From Alterisphingorhabdus sp051668705 (lineage in GTDB: Bacteria > Pseudomonadota > Alphaproteobacteria > Sphingomonadales > Sphingomonadaceae): 64,000 bases of DNA. The notes under the pieces were generated by a model. It did no database searches and was not told where the DNA came from. It was given only the letters and a program-made list of their open reading frames with translations. The position numbers were made by a program, and so were the translations under genes. Shown piece after piece: positions 1 through 7,232 of this stretch. The stretch covers positions 2,604,001 to 2,668,000 of the forward strand of contig NZ_CP196351.1 of NCBI RefSeq assembly GCF_051668705.1. The letters are read 5' to 3'. Positions within the stretch are counted from its first letter, which is position 1; each line of letters starts with the position of its first letter.

Positions 1-273
1 GCTGAGGCTCTGAAACCTTGTGCAGGTACAGTGGTTGAAATTGGCGGCCATACTGACGCTTCAGGCACTGCTGAAATCAACACGTCATTATCACAAGATC
101 GTGCTGATCGTGTGCGTGCTGCGCTGATAGAGCGCGGCGTTCCGGAAAGACAGTTGACCGCCAAGGGCTATGGCCCGTCAAAACTCAAAAACACAGCCAA
201 TCCACGCGCAGCGGAAAACCGCCGCATTGAATTTGGTGTAACATCAAGCGCTACTGCGCCAGAAGGGGAATAA
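1..273 (+). CDS. OmpA-family C-terminal domain protein (5' truncated)
   Basis: The reading frame is open from the first base, so the start lies outside the window; about 90 residues are visible. They match the C-terminal OmpA/MotB-type peptidoglycan-binding domain: a GHTD motif, an LSQDRADRVRAAL helix, GYGPSK, and a terminal NRRIEF. In this family the Asp of the HTD segment and the Arg of NRR contact diaminopimelate of peptidoglycan, so the protein probably tethers the envelope to the wall. The N-terminal part (beta-barrel, lipoprotein or other) cannot be judged. Two small membrane-protein genes follow closely on the same strand. Confidence 0.85.
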   Translation, partial: AEALKPCAGTVVEIGGHTDASGTAEINTSLSQDRADRVRAALIERGVPERQLTAKGYGPSKLKNTANPRAAENRRIEFGVTSSATAPEGE

Positions 274-275
274 TC

Positions 276-371
276 ATGGCATTATTGTTAGAAAGCCTGT
301 TGCTGCTTTTGGTTGTATTTTTGATCGGTCTCGGCATCGCCTATCTGATCTGGGGCCGCAAGGACGCATAA
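276..371 (+). CDS. Single-helix membrane miniprotein, 31 aa
   Basis: A short ATG frame begins 2 bases after the stop of the OmpA-type gene and ends 10 bases before the next gene. It encodes 31 residues: a short acidic start, about 20 leucine/valine/isoleucine-rich residues able to span the membrane once, and a WGRKDA tail with positive charge suggesting a cytoplasmic C-terminus. The tight spacing and clean hydrophobic composition argue for a real small protein within a three-gene operon. No function is recognised. Confidence 0.55.
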   Translation: MALLLESLLLLLVVFLIGLGIAYLIWGRKDA

Positions 372-381
372 GGGGGCAGAA

Positions 382-927
382 ATGATTGCATTAATTACAG
401 AAAATTGGTTCGTATTCCTGCTGGCCTTTATCTTTGGTTTGGCAACAGGTTGGTGGATTTGGGCGCGTTATAGCGCCGAAGCAGAAGCACAAACACCTGT
501 TCTAGAGCCTGTAGCAGAGCCAGTGCCTGCACCAAAGATCGAGCCGGAGCCTGTCCGCGATGAATTGAAAGTCGACAATCTAGCCAAGGCCGAAGCCAAT
601 CCGGTTGCAGCCGCCGCTGCACCCATTGCGGTTGCAGCAGTGCCAGAAGGTAAGCCGAAAATCGCCGCTGCGGTTGGTGAACCCGATGATCTGCGCCAGA
701 TTAAAGGTGTCGGGCCAAAGCTCAACACCCTGCTAAACTCTTTGGGTGTCAGCCGCTTTGACCAAATCGCCGCATGGGGTGAGGCAGATATTGCCGAAGT
801 TGATGGCCATTTGGGCAGCTTCAAAGGCCGTATCAGCCGCGACAATTGGGTCGATCAGGCAGGATATCTTGCCAAAGCAGACATTGCAGGCTTTGAAGCC
901 AAATATGGCAAGATGCTGAAAAACTGA
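382..927 (+). CDS. Membrane-anchored helix-hairpin-helix protein
   Basis: 181 residues. Residues 8-28 form one transmembrane helix. Residues 32-98 are an Ala/Pro/Glu-rich linker. From about residue 102 (DDLRQIKGVGPKL) there is a helix-hairpin-helix fold with the GVGPK hairpin, followed by LGVSRFDQIAAW and DRISRDNW-like segments. This C-terminal module is the one often described as 'predicted 5' DNA nuclease, flap endonuclease-like helix-3-turn-helix' and also occurs as a tail on some NuoE proteins. No catalytic acidic cluster of a nuclease is evident, so a binding or scaffold role is more likely than cleavage. It forms an apparent operon with the OmpA-type gene and the 31-residue miniprotein. 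Confidence 0.7.
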   Translation: MIALITENWFVFLLAFIFGLATGWWIWARYSAEAEAQTPVLEPVAEPVPAPKIEPEPVRDELKVDNLAKAEANPVAAAAAPIAVAAVPEGKPKIAAAVGEPDDLRQIKGVGPKLNTLLNSLGVSRFDQIAAWGEADIAEVDGHLGSFKGRISRDNWVDQAGYLAKADIAGFEAKYGKMLKN

Positions 928-974
928 TCAGCAAATACAGCCATTTAGCGGCGTGATTTTGAGGCAAGAATATT

Positions 975-1757
975 ATGCGGCTAAATGACAAATCGGCTGT
1001 AATTACCGGTGGCGCACGTGGCATCGGTCTGGCCATTGCGAGGCGCTTTCTTGACGAAGGCGCCTCTGTCATTCTGACAGATAAGGATGATGATTGCGGC
1101 ACCGATATGGCCAACACTCTTGGCTGTGATTATCGCCATCTTGATGTTGCCGACGAGTCCGCGTGGAGCGCATTGGAGCGTGACGTGCCTGCCATAGACA
1201 TCATGGTCAATAATGCGGGTGTAACCGGCTTTGAAGAGGGCATGGTATCGCACGACCCAGAGAATGCCGCGCTTGAACACTGGCGCGCGGTCCACGCCGT
1301 TAATCTGGACGGCACATTTCTGGGCTGCCGCTATGCCATCCGCGCGATGAAGGCCAAAGGCGAAGGCGCTATCATCAACATTTCATCACGTTCCGGCATG
1401 GTAGGCATCCCCGCTGCAGCGGCCTATGCCAGCTCCAAAGCAGCCATTCGCAACCATAGCAAATCGGTCGCGCTCTATTGCGCGCAACAGGGCTGGAATA
1501 TCCGCTGTAATAGCGTTCACCCCGCGGCCATCCTGACACCAATGTGGGAGCCTATGCTGGGCAGCGGGCCGGAGCGCGACGCAAATAAGGCGGCATTTGT
1601 GGCCGATACGCCGATGAAAAGATTTGGTGAACCCGAAGAGGTTGCCGCTATCTGCGCCATGCTGGCCAGCGATGAAGCAGCCTATATTACAGGCAGCGAA
1701 TTCACCATTGATGGCGGACTGCTGGCCGGATCGGCAGCTTCACCGACGCAGGAATAG
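975..1757 (+). CDS. Short-chain dehydrogenase/reductase (SDR)
   Basis: 260 residues, the usual length of a classical SDR. It shows the nucleotide-binding GGARGIGLAIA loop at the N-terminus (residues 12-22), the NNAG motif, a Ser of INISSRSG, and the catalytic YASSK pair (Tyr-x3-Lys). The C-terminus carries YITGSEFTIDGG, the usual SDR end. It is an NAD(P)-dependent oxidoreductase of unknown substrate, probably cytoplasmic. It stands apart from its neighbours, 47 bases after the helix-hairpin-helix gene, so co-transcription is possible but unproven. Confidence 0.85.
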   Translation: MRLNDKSAVITGGARGIGLAIARRFLDEGASVILTDKDDDCGTDMANTLGCDYRHLDVADESAWSALERDVPAIDIMVNNAGVTGFEEGMVSHDPENAALEHWRAVHAVNLDGTFLGCRYAIRAMKAKGEGAIINISSRSGMVGIPAAAAYASSKAAIRNHSKSVALYCAQQGWNIRCNSVHPAAILTPMWEPMLGSGPERDANKAAFVADTPMKRFGEPEEVAAICAMLASDEAAYITGSEFTIDGGLLAGSAASPTQE

Positions 1758-1816
1758 TAACCACAAAAGTCTTGCTATGATATCATACCCCCATCAGCGT
1801 TGAGATCATTCCCTAA

Positions 1817-2074
1817 TTACGAGACAAAAAACCTCGCCATACTGATATAATAAGATTCTAGCGCCTTGCCGTCTTTGCCTATTGCAGGAGTAAATCGGCT
1901 ATTTTGTAATATCTCTCGGCAAACATCTTTATAAAAGTTTCGTGCCAATTTCCCCGGCTCGGTTATGCAATCGCGCGCTCTGCCTGACTTGTCCACGATC
2001 ACTCTATAGATGACAGATGCATATTCATAATCGTAATTATATGCCAGTAATGGTGACAACCAACGCTTCTGCAC
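1817..2074 (-). pseudogene. Detached TonB C-terminal-like domain (3' part of a split gene)
   Basis: An 85-codon frame that could start at a GTG but has no convincing ribosome-binding site. Its sequence (SVIYRVIVDKSGRARDC, then CREILQNSRFTPAIGKDGKA) is a TonB/energy-transducer C-terminal fold: a beta strand, a turn, the V-D-x-x-G-R repeat, then a helix and RF-x-PA. It lies in exactly the same frame as the upstream 213-residue secreted protein, separated only by one TGA and five sense codons. Sphingomonads encode single proteins of about 300 residues with this domain order, so this is best read as the severed C-terminus of that gene. Alternatives are a sequencing error or stop-codon readthrough. 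Confidence 0.6.
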
Positions 2075-2089
2075 ATTCGCTCTGGGTCG

Positions 2090-2731
2090 TCATTTTAACT
2101 GCTTCTGCTCGGCAATATTGAGGCCCATATTGGCAATCATTTTTTGCATACAATTATCAAGCAACAAGAACACATCGGCCAATGACCCGCTATTCAAATC
2201 AATGTCCCATCGGCCAGCATTACGGATAGATATTGATTTTACCTGCCCCTGCGCCTCTCGCTCTAATGCGGTATTTTCCGCGAGCCAATCGGCATAGTTT
2301 TGACCATCTTCTTCAAAATATGCTGCTGCCTTTATATCAATCCGCAATCCGGAATTGAATTTCAAACTGTGCTTGCATCCGAACCGGCCACTATCATAGC
2401 TGATGATATGTTCACCAAATTGCGATCCAAAGGATAAAGCAGCCTCTTCATCCCAAGCCGTAAGTTTGGCAATCCGGCCGGATATCTCCACGTAAAAATC
2501 TGACCCTAGGCCATTTTTCTGCAAAATCAATGTGGTAGGCGCTTTGGGATCGCCAAATGCCCGAGTCGCGGTGCACTGTATCCGATCACTTGTAACTTCC
2601 CATTGCCCAATAGGGTCAAGGACTTCATGCTTCCGCGCTTTGCCATATGATGGATTATGTAGTGTCACTAACAGTATACCAATAGCGAAAGCCAAAACTG
2701 TCCGAGCCAATGATCTACTGACGGTAGGCAT
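2090..2731 (-). CDS. Secreted protein, N-terminal part of a split TonB-C-domain gene
   Basis: 213 residues with an N-terminal hydrophobic signal segment (roughly residues 8-29). The mature part has GQWEVTSDRIQCTATRAFG, two later Cys (GCKHS, NCMQK) and a long acidic/hydrophobic stretch. I recognise no enzyme motif. The protein stops at a TGA directly in frame with a TonB C-terminal domain, and its end (NCMQKMIANMGLN) resembles the linker that leads into that domain in sphingomonad proteins of about 300 residues. The product may therefore be a truncated, non-functional form. The gene is separated from the etf operon terminator by about 90 bases. Confidence 0.6.
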   Translation of the reverse strand: MPTVSRSLARTVLAFAIGILLVTLHNPSYGKARKHEVLDPIGQWEVTSDRIQCTATRAFGDPKAPTTLILQKNGLGSDFYVEISGRIAKLTAWDEEAALSFGSQFGEHIISYDSGRFGCKHSLKFNSGLRIDIKAAAYFEEDGQNYADWLAENTALEREAQGQVKSISIRNAGRWDIDLNSGSLADVFLLLDNCMQKMIANMGLNIAEQKQLK

Positions 2732-2820
2732 TGCTCAATCTCCTCCAAATCTGCGCGATCAATCAGTCCTCATAAAAAAGCCTAGGCACTGCAAATGAAC
2801 GGGCCATAAGCAATAAATAT

Positions 2821-2858
2821 AAAAAAGCCCCGGCGGATTGCTCTGCCGGGGCTTTTTT
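2821..2858. terminator. Bidirectional Rho-independent terminator
   Basis: Perfect inverted repeat AAAAAAGCCCCGGC / GCCGGGGCTTTTTT with a 10-base loop. The GC-rich stem is flanked by A and T runs, so it ends with a T tract on either strand. It sits 33 bases beyond the etfA stop codon and is the natural end of the etfB-etfA transcript on the minus strand. Confidence 0.9.
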
Positions 2859-2891
2859 AATTCATTATGACCGCTTTTGCGGGGATGCTTG

Positions 2892-3824
2892 TTACAGCTT
2901 ACCAGTAAGCTCCGGCACAGCATCGAACAGATCGGCGACAAGGCCAAGATCGGCAACTTGGAAGATCGGTGCGTCTTCGTCTTTGTTGATCGCGATGATG
3001 GTCTTGCTGTCTTTCATGCCCGCAAGGTGCTGGATCGCGCCGGAAATGCCGATAGCGACATAGACTTCTGGAGCGACAATCTTGCCGGTCTGGCCGACCT
3101 GATAATCATTGGGCACATAGCCTGCATCAACCGCCGCACGCGACGCACCGATACCTGCACCCAATTTATCGGCCAAAGGCGTGATGACCTCTTCGAATTT
3201 TTCCGAAGAGCCCAAGGCACGGCCGCCCGATACGATAATCTTGGCGCTGGTCAATTCAGGGCGCTCACTCTCGGCAATTTCTTCGCTAACAAAAGCAGAC
3301 AGGCCAGCATCGCCAGCGCCGGAACCCGCTTCAACCGACGCGCTGCCGCCCTCGGCTGCTGCTTTATCAAAGGCCGTACCGCGCACGGTGATGACCAATT
3401 TGGCATCTGCGCTTTCCACCGTGGCAATGGCATTGCCCGCATAGATGGGCCGCGTAAATGTGTTGGCACTCTCAACCGACAAAATGTCAGAGATTTGCAT
3501 AACATCCAGCAAGGCCGCAACGCGCGGCGCGATATTTTTGCCCGTGGTAGTGGCCGGTGCCAAAAACGCATCATGGTTGCCCATCAGGTCAGCGATCAGC
3601 GGCGCCGTATTTTCGGCTAGCAAATTGGCATAAGCCGGATCATCAGCAACATGCACAGTGGCAACGCCAGCAATTTTGGCAGCCTGTTGCGCAACCGCGT
3701 CACAGCCGGACCCCGCAACCAAGGCATGGACTTCGCCCAGCTTTGCCGCAGCGGTGACCACTGCCAGAGTAGCGTCTTTTACCGATTGATTGTCATGTTC
3801 GACAAGAACGAGTGTTTTCATCAT
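2892..3824 (-). CDS. etfA: Electron transfer flavoprotein subunit alpha
   Basis: 310 residues, the normal length. With EtfB it forms the FAD/AMP-containing heterodimer that takes electrons from acyl-CoA and other dehydrogenases and passes them to ETF-ubiquinone oxidoreductase in the inner membrane. The C-terminal FAD domain is clear: SGGRALGSSEKFE from residue 199, ASRAAVDAGYVPNDYQVGQTG from about 228, then AIGISGAIQHLAGM and IAINKDEDAPIF (about 257-288). The start ATG overlaps the etfB stop by four bases (ATGA), which suggests translational coupling. A strong terminator follows. Confidence 0.97.
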   Translation of the reverse strand: MMKTLVLVEHDNQSVKDATLAVVTAAAKLGEVHALVAGSGCDAVAQQAAKIAGVATVHVADDPAYANLLAENTAPLIADLMGNHDAFLAPATTTGKNIAPRVAALLDVMQISDILSVESANTFTRPIYAGNAIATVESADAKLVITVRGTAFDKAAAEGGSASVEAGSGAGDAGLSAFVSEEIAESERPELTSAKIIVSGGRALGSSEKFEEVITPLADKLGAGIGASRAAVDAGYVPNDYQVGQTGKIVAPEVYVAIGISGAIQHLAGMKDSKTIIAINKDEDAPIFQVADLGLVADLFDAVPELTGKL

Positions 3825-4567
3825 GCCACTCCCATATCTTTAAGTTTCGCGACCAGCGCGTCCACATCTTCCACCTTGATACCGGCTGAGCGGACGGGCG
3901 GCTCTGAAACGTTCAGCGTTTTCAGGCGCGGTGTGATATCAACACCATAATCATCTGGTGATTTGGTATCCATCGGCTTTTTCTTTGCCTTCATAATATT
4001 TGGCAAAGTGGCATAGCGTGGCTCATTCAAGCGCAGGTCGACAGTGATGATAGCGGGCAGATTGACTTTCACGGTCTGCAAACCGCCATCAATTTCACGC
4101 GCCACAGTGGCCGCGCCGCCATCAATCTCTACCGTATTGGCAAAGGTTGCCTGACCCCAGCCGAGCAAAGCGCCCAGCATTTGGCCGGTTTGGTTGCTGT
4201 CATCATCAATGGCTTGCTTACCCAAGATAACAACTTGCGGTGCCTCTTCTTCCACCACTTTGGCCAGCAATTTGGCGACCGCCAATGGCTCAACAGTTTC
4301 ATCAGTGGAAATCAAAATCGCGCGGTCCGCGCCCATAGCCAATGCCGTACGCAGCGTTTCCTGAGCTTTTGCGGGGCCAATAGAAACGGCAACCACTTCT
4401 TCTGCTTTGCCCGCTTCTTTTTGCTTAATCGCCTCTTCAACAGCGATTTCGTCAAAAGGGTTCATCGACATTTTAACATTGTCGAGATCCACGCCAGAGC
4501 CATCCGCTTTCACGCGCGGCTTCACATTATAGTCAATAACCCGTTTTACGGGCACCAGAATTTTCAT
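3821..4567 (-). CDS. etfB: Electron transfer flavoprotein subunit beta
   Basis: 248 residues. It begins MKILVPVKRVIDYNVKPRVK and has the family's NPFDEIAVEEAI segment and DDDSNQTGQMLGALLGW, the AMP/FAD-contact region conserved in EtfB. It is the first gene of an etfB-etfA operon and overlaps etfA by four bases. Upstream, between this gene and sucC, lies an imperfect palindrome (4643-4664) that may be a regulator site for fatty-acid or branched-chain amino-acid catabolism. The partner acyl-CoA dehydrogenases are not in the window. Confidence 0.97.
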   Translation of the reverse strand: MKILVPVKRVIDYNVKPRVKADGSGVDLDNVKMSMNPFDEIAVEEAIKQKEAGKAEEVVAVSIGPAKAQETLRTALAMGADRAILISTDETVEPLAVAKLLAKVVEEEAPQVVILGKQAIDDDSNQTGQMLGALLGWGQATFANTVEIDGGAATVAREIDGGLQTVKVNLPAIITVDLRLNEPRYATLPNIMKAKKKPMDTKSPDDYGVDITPRLKTLNVSEPPVRSAGIKVEDVDALVAKLKDMGVA

Positions 4568-4642
4568 GTTGGTTCGGTCCTTCCTATGGACAGACAGCGC
4601 GATTCATGCCGCGCTGCCCGTAACATCTGCTAATGTATATAG

Positions 4643-4664
4643 TTGACGTTAACGTGAACGTCAA
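4643..4664. promoter_or_regulatory. Inverted-repeat operator candidate upstream of etfB
   Basis: The arms TTGACGTT and AACGTCAA are perfect complements, separated by 6 bases; the inner ACGTTAACGT is itself palindromic. The site lies 76-97 bases upstream of the etfB start. It resembles the ACGT-rich motif (TTTACGTTAACGTAAA type) described for LiuR, a MerR-family regulator of branched-chain amino-acid catabolism in Proteobacteria. Assignment to LiuR is inference. Confidence 0.5.
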
Positions 4665-4694
4665 CCTAACACTCTGTCGGCAAAAAAGCGCGTG

Positions 4695-5894
4695 CTATGC
4701 GGCCTCTTTCACCTGAGCAACAATCTTTTGTGCAGCATCGCCGAGATCATTGGCGCTAACGATAGGCAAGCCGGAATTGTCCAAAATTTCCTTGCCTTTA
4801 TCGACATTGGTGCCTTCCAAACGGACCACCAGCGGCACATCCAGTTCCACCTCTTTCGCAGCGATAACAATGCCTTCTGCAATGGTATCACAGCGCATGA
4901 TGCCGCCAAAAATATTGACCAAAATGCCTTTAACCGCTTCATCAGCCAAAATGATTTTGAACGCAGCTGTTACTTTCTCGGTTGTTGCACCGCCGCCTAC
5001 GTCCAGGAAGTTGGCAGGGAATGCACCGTTCAATTTGATGATGTCCATGGTCGCCATGGCCAGACCAGCGCCATTGACCATACAGCCAATGCTGCCATCC
5101 AGCTTAATATAGGCCAGATCATATTTGCTGGCTTCTACTTCGGCAGGGTCTTCTTCTGTCTCGTCGCGCAGCGCTTCGATATCGGGGTGGCGATAAAGCG
5201 CATTGCCGTCAAAACTCATCTTGGTGTCGAGCACCAGCAATTCGCCGCCTTCGGTTTCCACCAGCGGGTTGATCTCCATCATCTCGCAATCCATCGCCAT
5301 AAAGGCAGTGTAAAGCTGCTTGCCCAGTTTCTGCGCCGCTTTGTTCAGCGCGCCGTCCAGCTTCAGCGCATAGGCCAAAGCGCGGCCATGGTGCGGCATA
5401 AAGCCCTGCGCAGGATCAATGGTGATGGTGGTGATTTTTTCCGGCGTGTCATGCGCAACCGCCTCAATATCCATACCGCCTTCGGTTGAGACAACCATGG
5501 CAACGCGGCCCGTGGCACGATCAACCAGCATGGAGAGATAATATTCATCGGCAATATCAACACCATCCGTGATGTAGAGACGGTTTACCTGCTTACCAGC
5601 ATCGCCGGTTTGCGCGGTCACCAATGTATTGCCCAGCATTTCTGCGGCATTTTCGCGCACTTCATCAATGGATTTGGAAAGACGGACACCGCCTTTTGCA
5701 TCAGCGCCCAATTCCTTGAACTTGCCCTTGCCGCGTCCACCGGCATGGATTTGTGCCTTCACCACATAGAGCGGGCCAGGCAATTTCTCTGCAGCAGCAA
5801 CCGCTTCTTCAACGGTCAATGCAGCATGTCCTGCTGGAATAGCGATGCCGTGTTTGGCGAGCAATTCTTTGCCCTGATACTCATGAATATTCAT
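4695..5894 (-). CDS. sucC: Succinate-CoA ligase (ADP-forming) subunit beta
   Basis: 399 residues, the standard size. It catalyses, with SucD, the TCA-cycle step succinyl-CoA + ADP + Pi to succinate + CoA + ATP. The N-terminus MNIHEYQGKELLAKHGI is diagnostic. The ATP-grasp domain shows AQIHAGGRGKGKFKE, the metal-binding EINPLVE and LDTKMSFD segments, and the C-terminal flavodoxin-like domain has NIFGGIMRCDTIAEGI. The usual partner sucD does not follow; etfB-etfA does, after 127 bases. sucD is presumably elsewhere, as is common when it sits with sucAB. Confidence 0.97.
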   Translation of the reverse strand: MNIHEYQGKELLAKHGIAIPAGHAALTVEEAVAAAEKLPGPLYVVKAQIHAGGRGKGKFKELGADAKGGVRLSKSIDEVRENAAEMLGNTLVTAQTGDAGKQVNRLYITDGVDIADEYYLSMLVDRATGRVAMVVSTEGGMDIEAVAHDTPEKITTITIDPAQGFMPHHGRALAYALKLDGALNKAAQKLGKQLYTAFMAMDCEMMEINPLVETEGGELLVLDTKMSFDGNALYRHPDIEALRDETEEDPAEVEASKYDLAYIKLDGSIGCMVNGAGLAMATMDIIKLNGAFPANFLDVGGGATTEKVTAAFKIILADEAVKGILVNIFGGIMRCDTIAEGIVIAAKEVELDVPLVVRLEGTNVDKGKEILDNSGLPIVSANDLGDAAQKIVAQVKEAA

Positions 5895-6051
5895 TTTGAG
5901 AGGAGACCCTTTCCGGTTAAGTCCTGTCTGTTACGCCAAAACGCAGGGGCTAACCTGCAATTAAGCGAGTCCTTACAATTGCTTTACGCTTAAGCATAGC
6001 CAGAGCAGAATTTCCAGAGGGCAATAGCCTCAATATGGTGAGTTTTTGAAC

Positions 6052-6513
6052 TCAGCTCTCATCACTGTCTTTGTCAGGCTTACTATATGGCACAAATTCA
6101 CCAAGCACACAGAGCGAACGGGGTATGCCAGTAAAGCGGTCGACCCGCCTGACCTGATCGTTTTTGCAGACATTCCCGCTGCGTATGACCGGTATCAGAA
6201 TGTCCTTTTTGCTGTTCAGGCCCGGGCAAATTGAGCGCAAATTGTTGCGATACACAATATCGCCGCGACGAAAGGCTATAATGTCTTCCCCGACTGCAAT
6301 GGGGGTGGCGTTGCCAAGGGTGGGCAAACAGTCGCGCGGCTCACCCGCTATTTTGCCCTTAAACAAACGATCATATGCCTTTTGATTGCGAACCGGAGCC
6401 TTGTCCGATTGCTCGCTTTCAATTGCTATATCATCCGTATCCGCAGAGACAGCAAAAGGCGCAAAACCAGCCAGCAAAACCGCACTTAATGGAATGAATG
6501 TCTTTCGCAGCAT
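6052..6513 (-). CDS. Secreted small protein of a sphingomonad family
   Basis: I chose the ATG at 6513 because an AAAGG site lies about 8 bases upstream and the protein then begins with a proper signal peptide (MLRKTFIPLSAVLLAGFAPF, cleavage near AVSA-D). The mature domain has four Cys in the pattern RDCLP, SICPG, NVCKN and RSLCVLGEFVPY. That spacing and the GEFVPY end recur in small exported sphingomonad proteins of unknown function. The probable location is the periplasm. A longer frame runs up to 6570 but would bury the signal peptide. No enzymatic role is suggested. Confidence 0.65.
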   Translation of the reverse strand: MLRKTFIPLSAVLLAGFAPFAVSADTDDIAIESEQSDKAPVRNQKAYDRLFKGKIAGEPRDCLPTLGNATPIAVGEDIIAFRRGDIVYRNNLRSICPGLNSKKDILIPVIRSGNVCKNDQVRRVDRFTGIPRSLCVLGEFVPYSKPDKDSDES

Positions 6514-6651
6514 ATGATCGCCTTTCGCCCAATATTCAGAAACCAATATCTTAACAGCTATAACCGGCACGAAGCCGACTATATATGTAATCAGCCTAAT
6601 ATCGATAGATGAATGCAGAATGAGCGCTGCATTTGCATCAGCAATCCGTGT

Positions 6652-7185
6652 TTATGACCCTGTTTGCGCGCGTTCAATTGCCTCAATCACAACCTGACGT
6701 GCCTCATCAGCATCGCCCCATTTGCCGACGCGGACCCATTTTTCGCTTTCCAGATCTTTATAATGGGTGAAAAAATGCTCAATCTGCTGACAGACAATGT
6801 CAGGCAGGTCGGCACGCTCACGCACGCTAGTATAATAAGGGAAGGTCGCTGTATCAGGCACACAGACCAGTTTTTCATCGCCTCCATGCTCATCTTCCAG
6901 ATTGAGCACAGCAATTGGACGACAGCGGACAACAGCGCCCGGAATGAAAGGGGAGCGTGCAACTACCAGAGCGTCCAGCGGGTCGCCATCAGGTGATAAA
7001 GTATGCGGTATAAATCCGTAATTGGCAGGATAGCGCATCGGCGTATGCAATATGCGGTCAACAAAAATTGCACCGGAATCCTTATCAAATTCATATTTTA
7101 CCGGCTCACCGCCCGCAGGGACTTCGATGATGACGTTCAGGTTGTTAGGCGGGTTTTTACCGATGGGGATGGCATTTATTTGCAT
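6652..7185 (-). CDS. ppa: Inorganic pyrophosphatase
   Basis: 177 residues, the size of bacterial family I soluble pyrophosphatases. It hydrolyses PPi to phosphate and so pulls biosynthetic reactions forward in the cytoplasm. Visible signatures are EVPAGGEPVKYEFDKDSG, RYPANYGFIPHT and the metal-binding DGDPLDALV at residues 66-74, plus the later DLPDIVCQQIEHFFTHYKDLE helix region. The gene stands alone between a secreted protein gene and the M61 peptidase, both on the same strand. Confidence 0.97.
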   Translation of the reverse strand: MQINAIPIGKNPPNNLNVIIEVPAGGEPVKYEFDKDSGAIFVDRILHTPMRYPANYGFIPHTLSPDGDPLDALVVARSPFIPGAVVRCRPIAVLNLEDEHGGDEKLVCVPDTATFPYYTSVRERADLPDIVCQQIEHFFTHYKDLESEKWVRVGKWGDADEARQVVIEAIERAQTGS

Positions 7186-7232
7186 GATTAATCTCTCTTT
7201 GGCCTGAATAGGGCCGGTTTTGATATGCTGTA

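Noticed and set aside
2877..3620. Long open frame opposite etfA on the plus strand
   Set aside because: It lies wholly over etfA, has no ribosome-binding site, and its composition is the reverse image of a strongly conserved gene.
4692..5489. 265-codon plus-strand frame over sucC
   Set aside because: It is antisense to a complete sucC gene and is His/Phe/Gln-rich as expected of a shadow frame.
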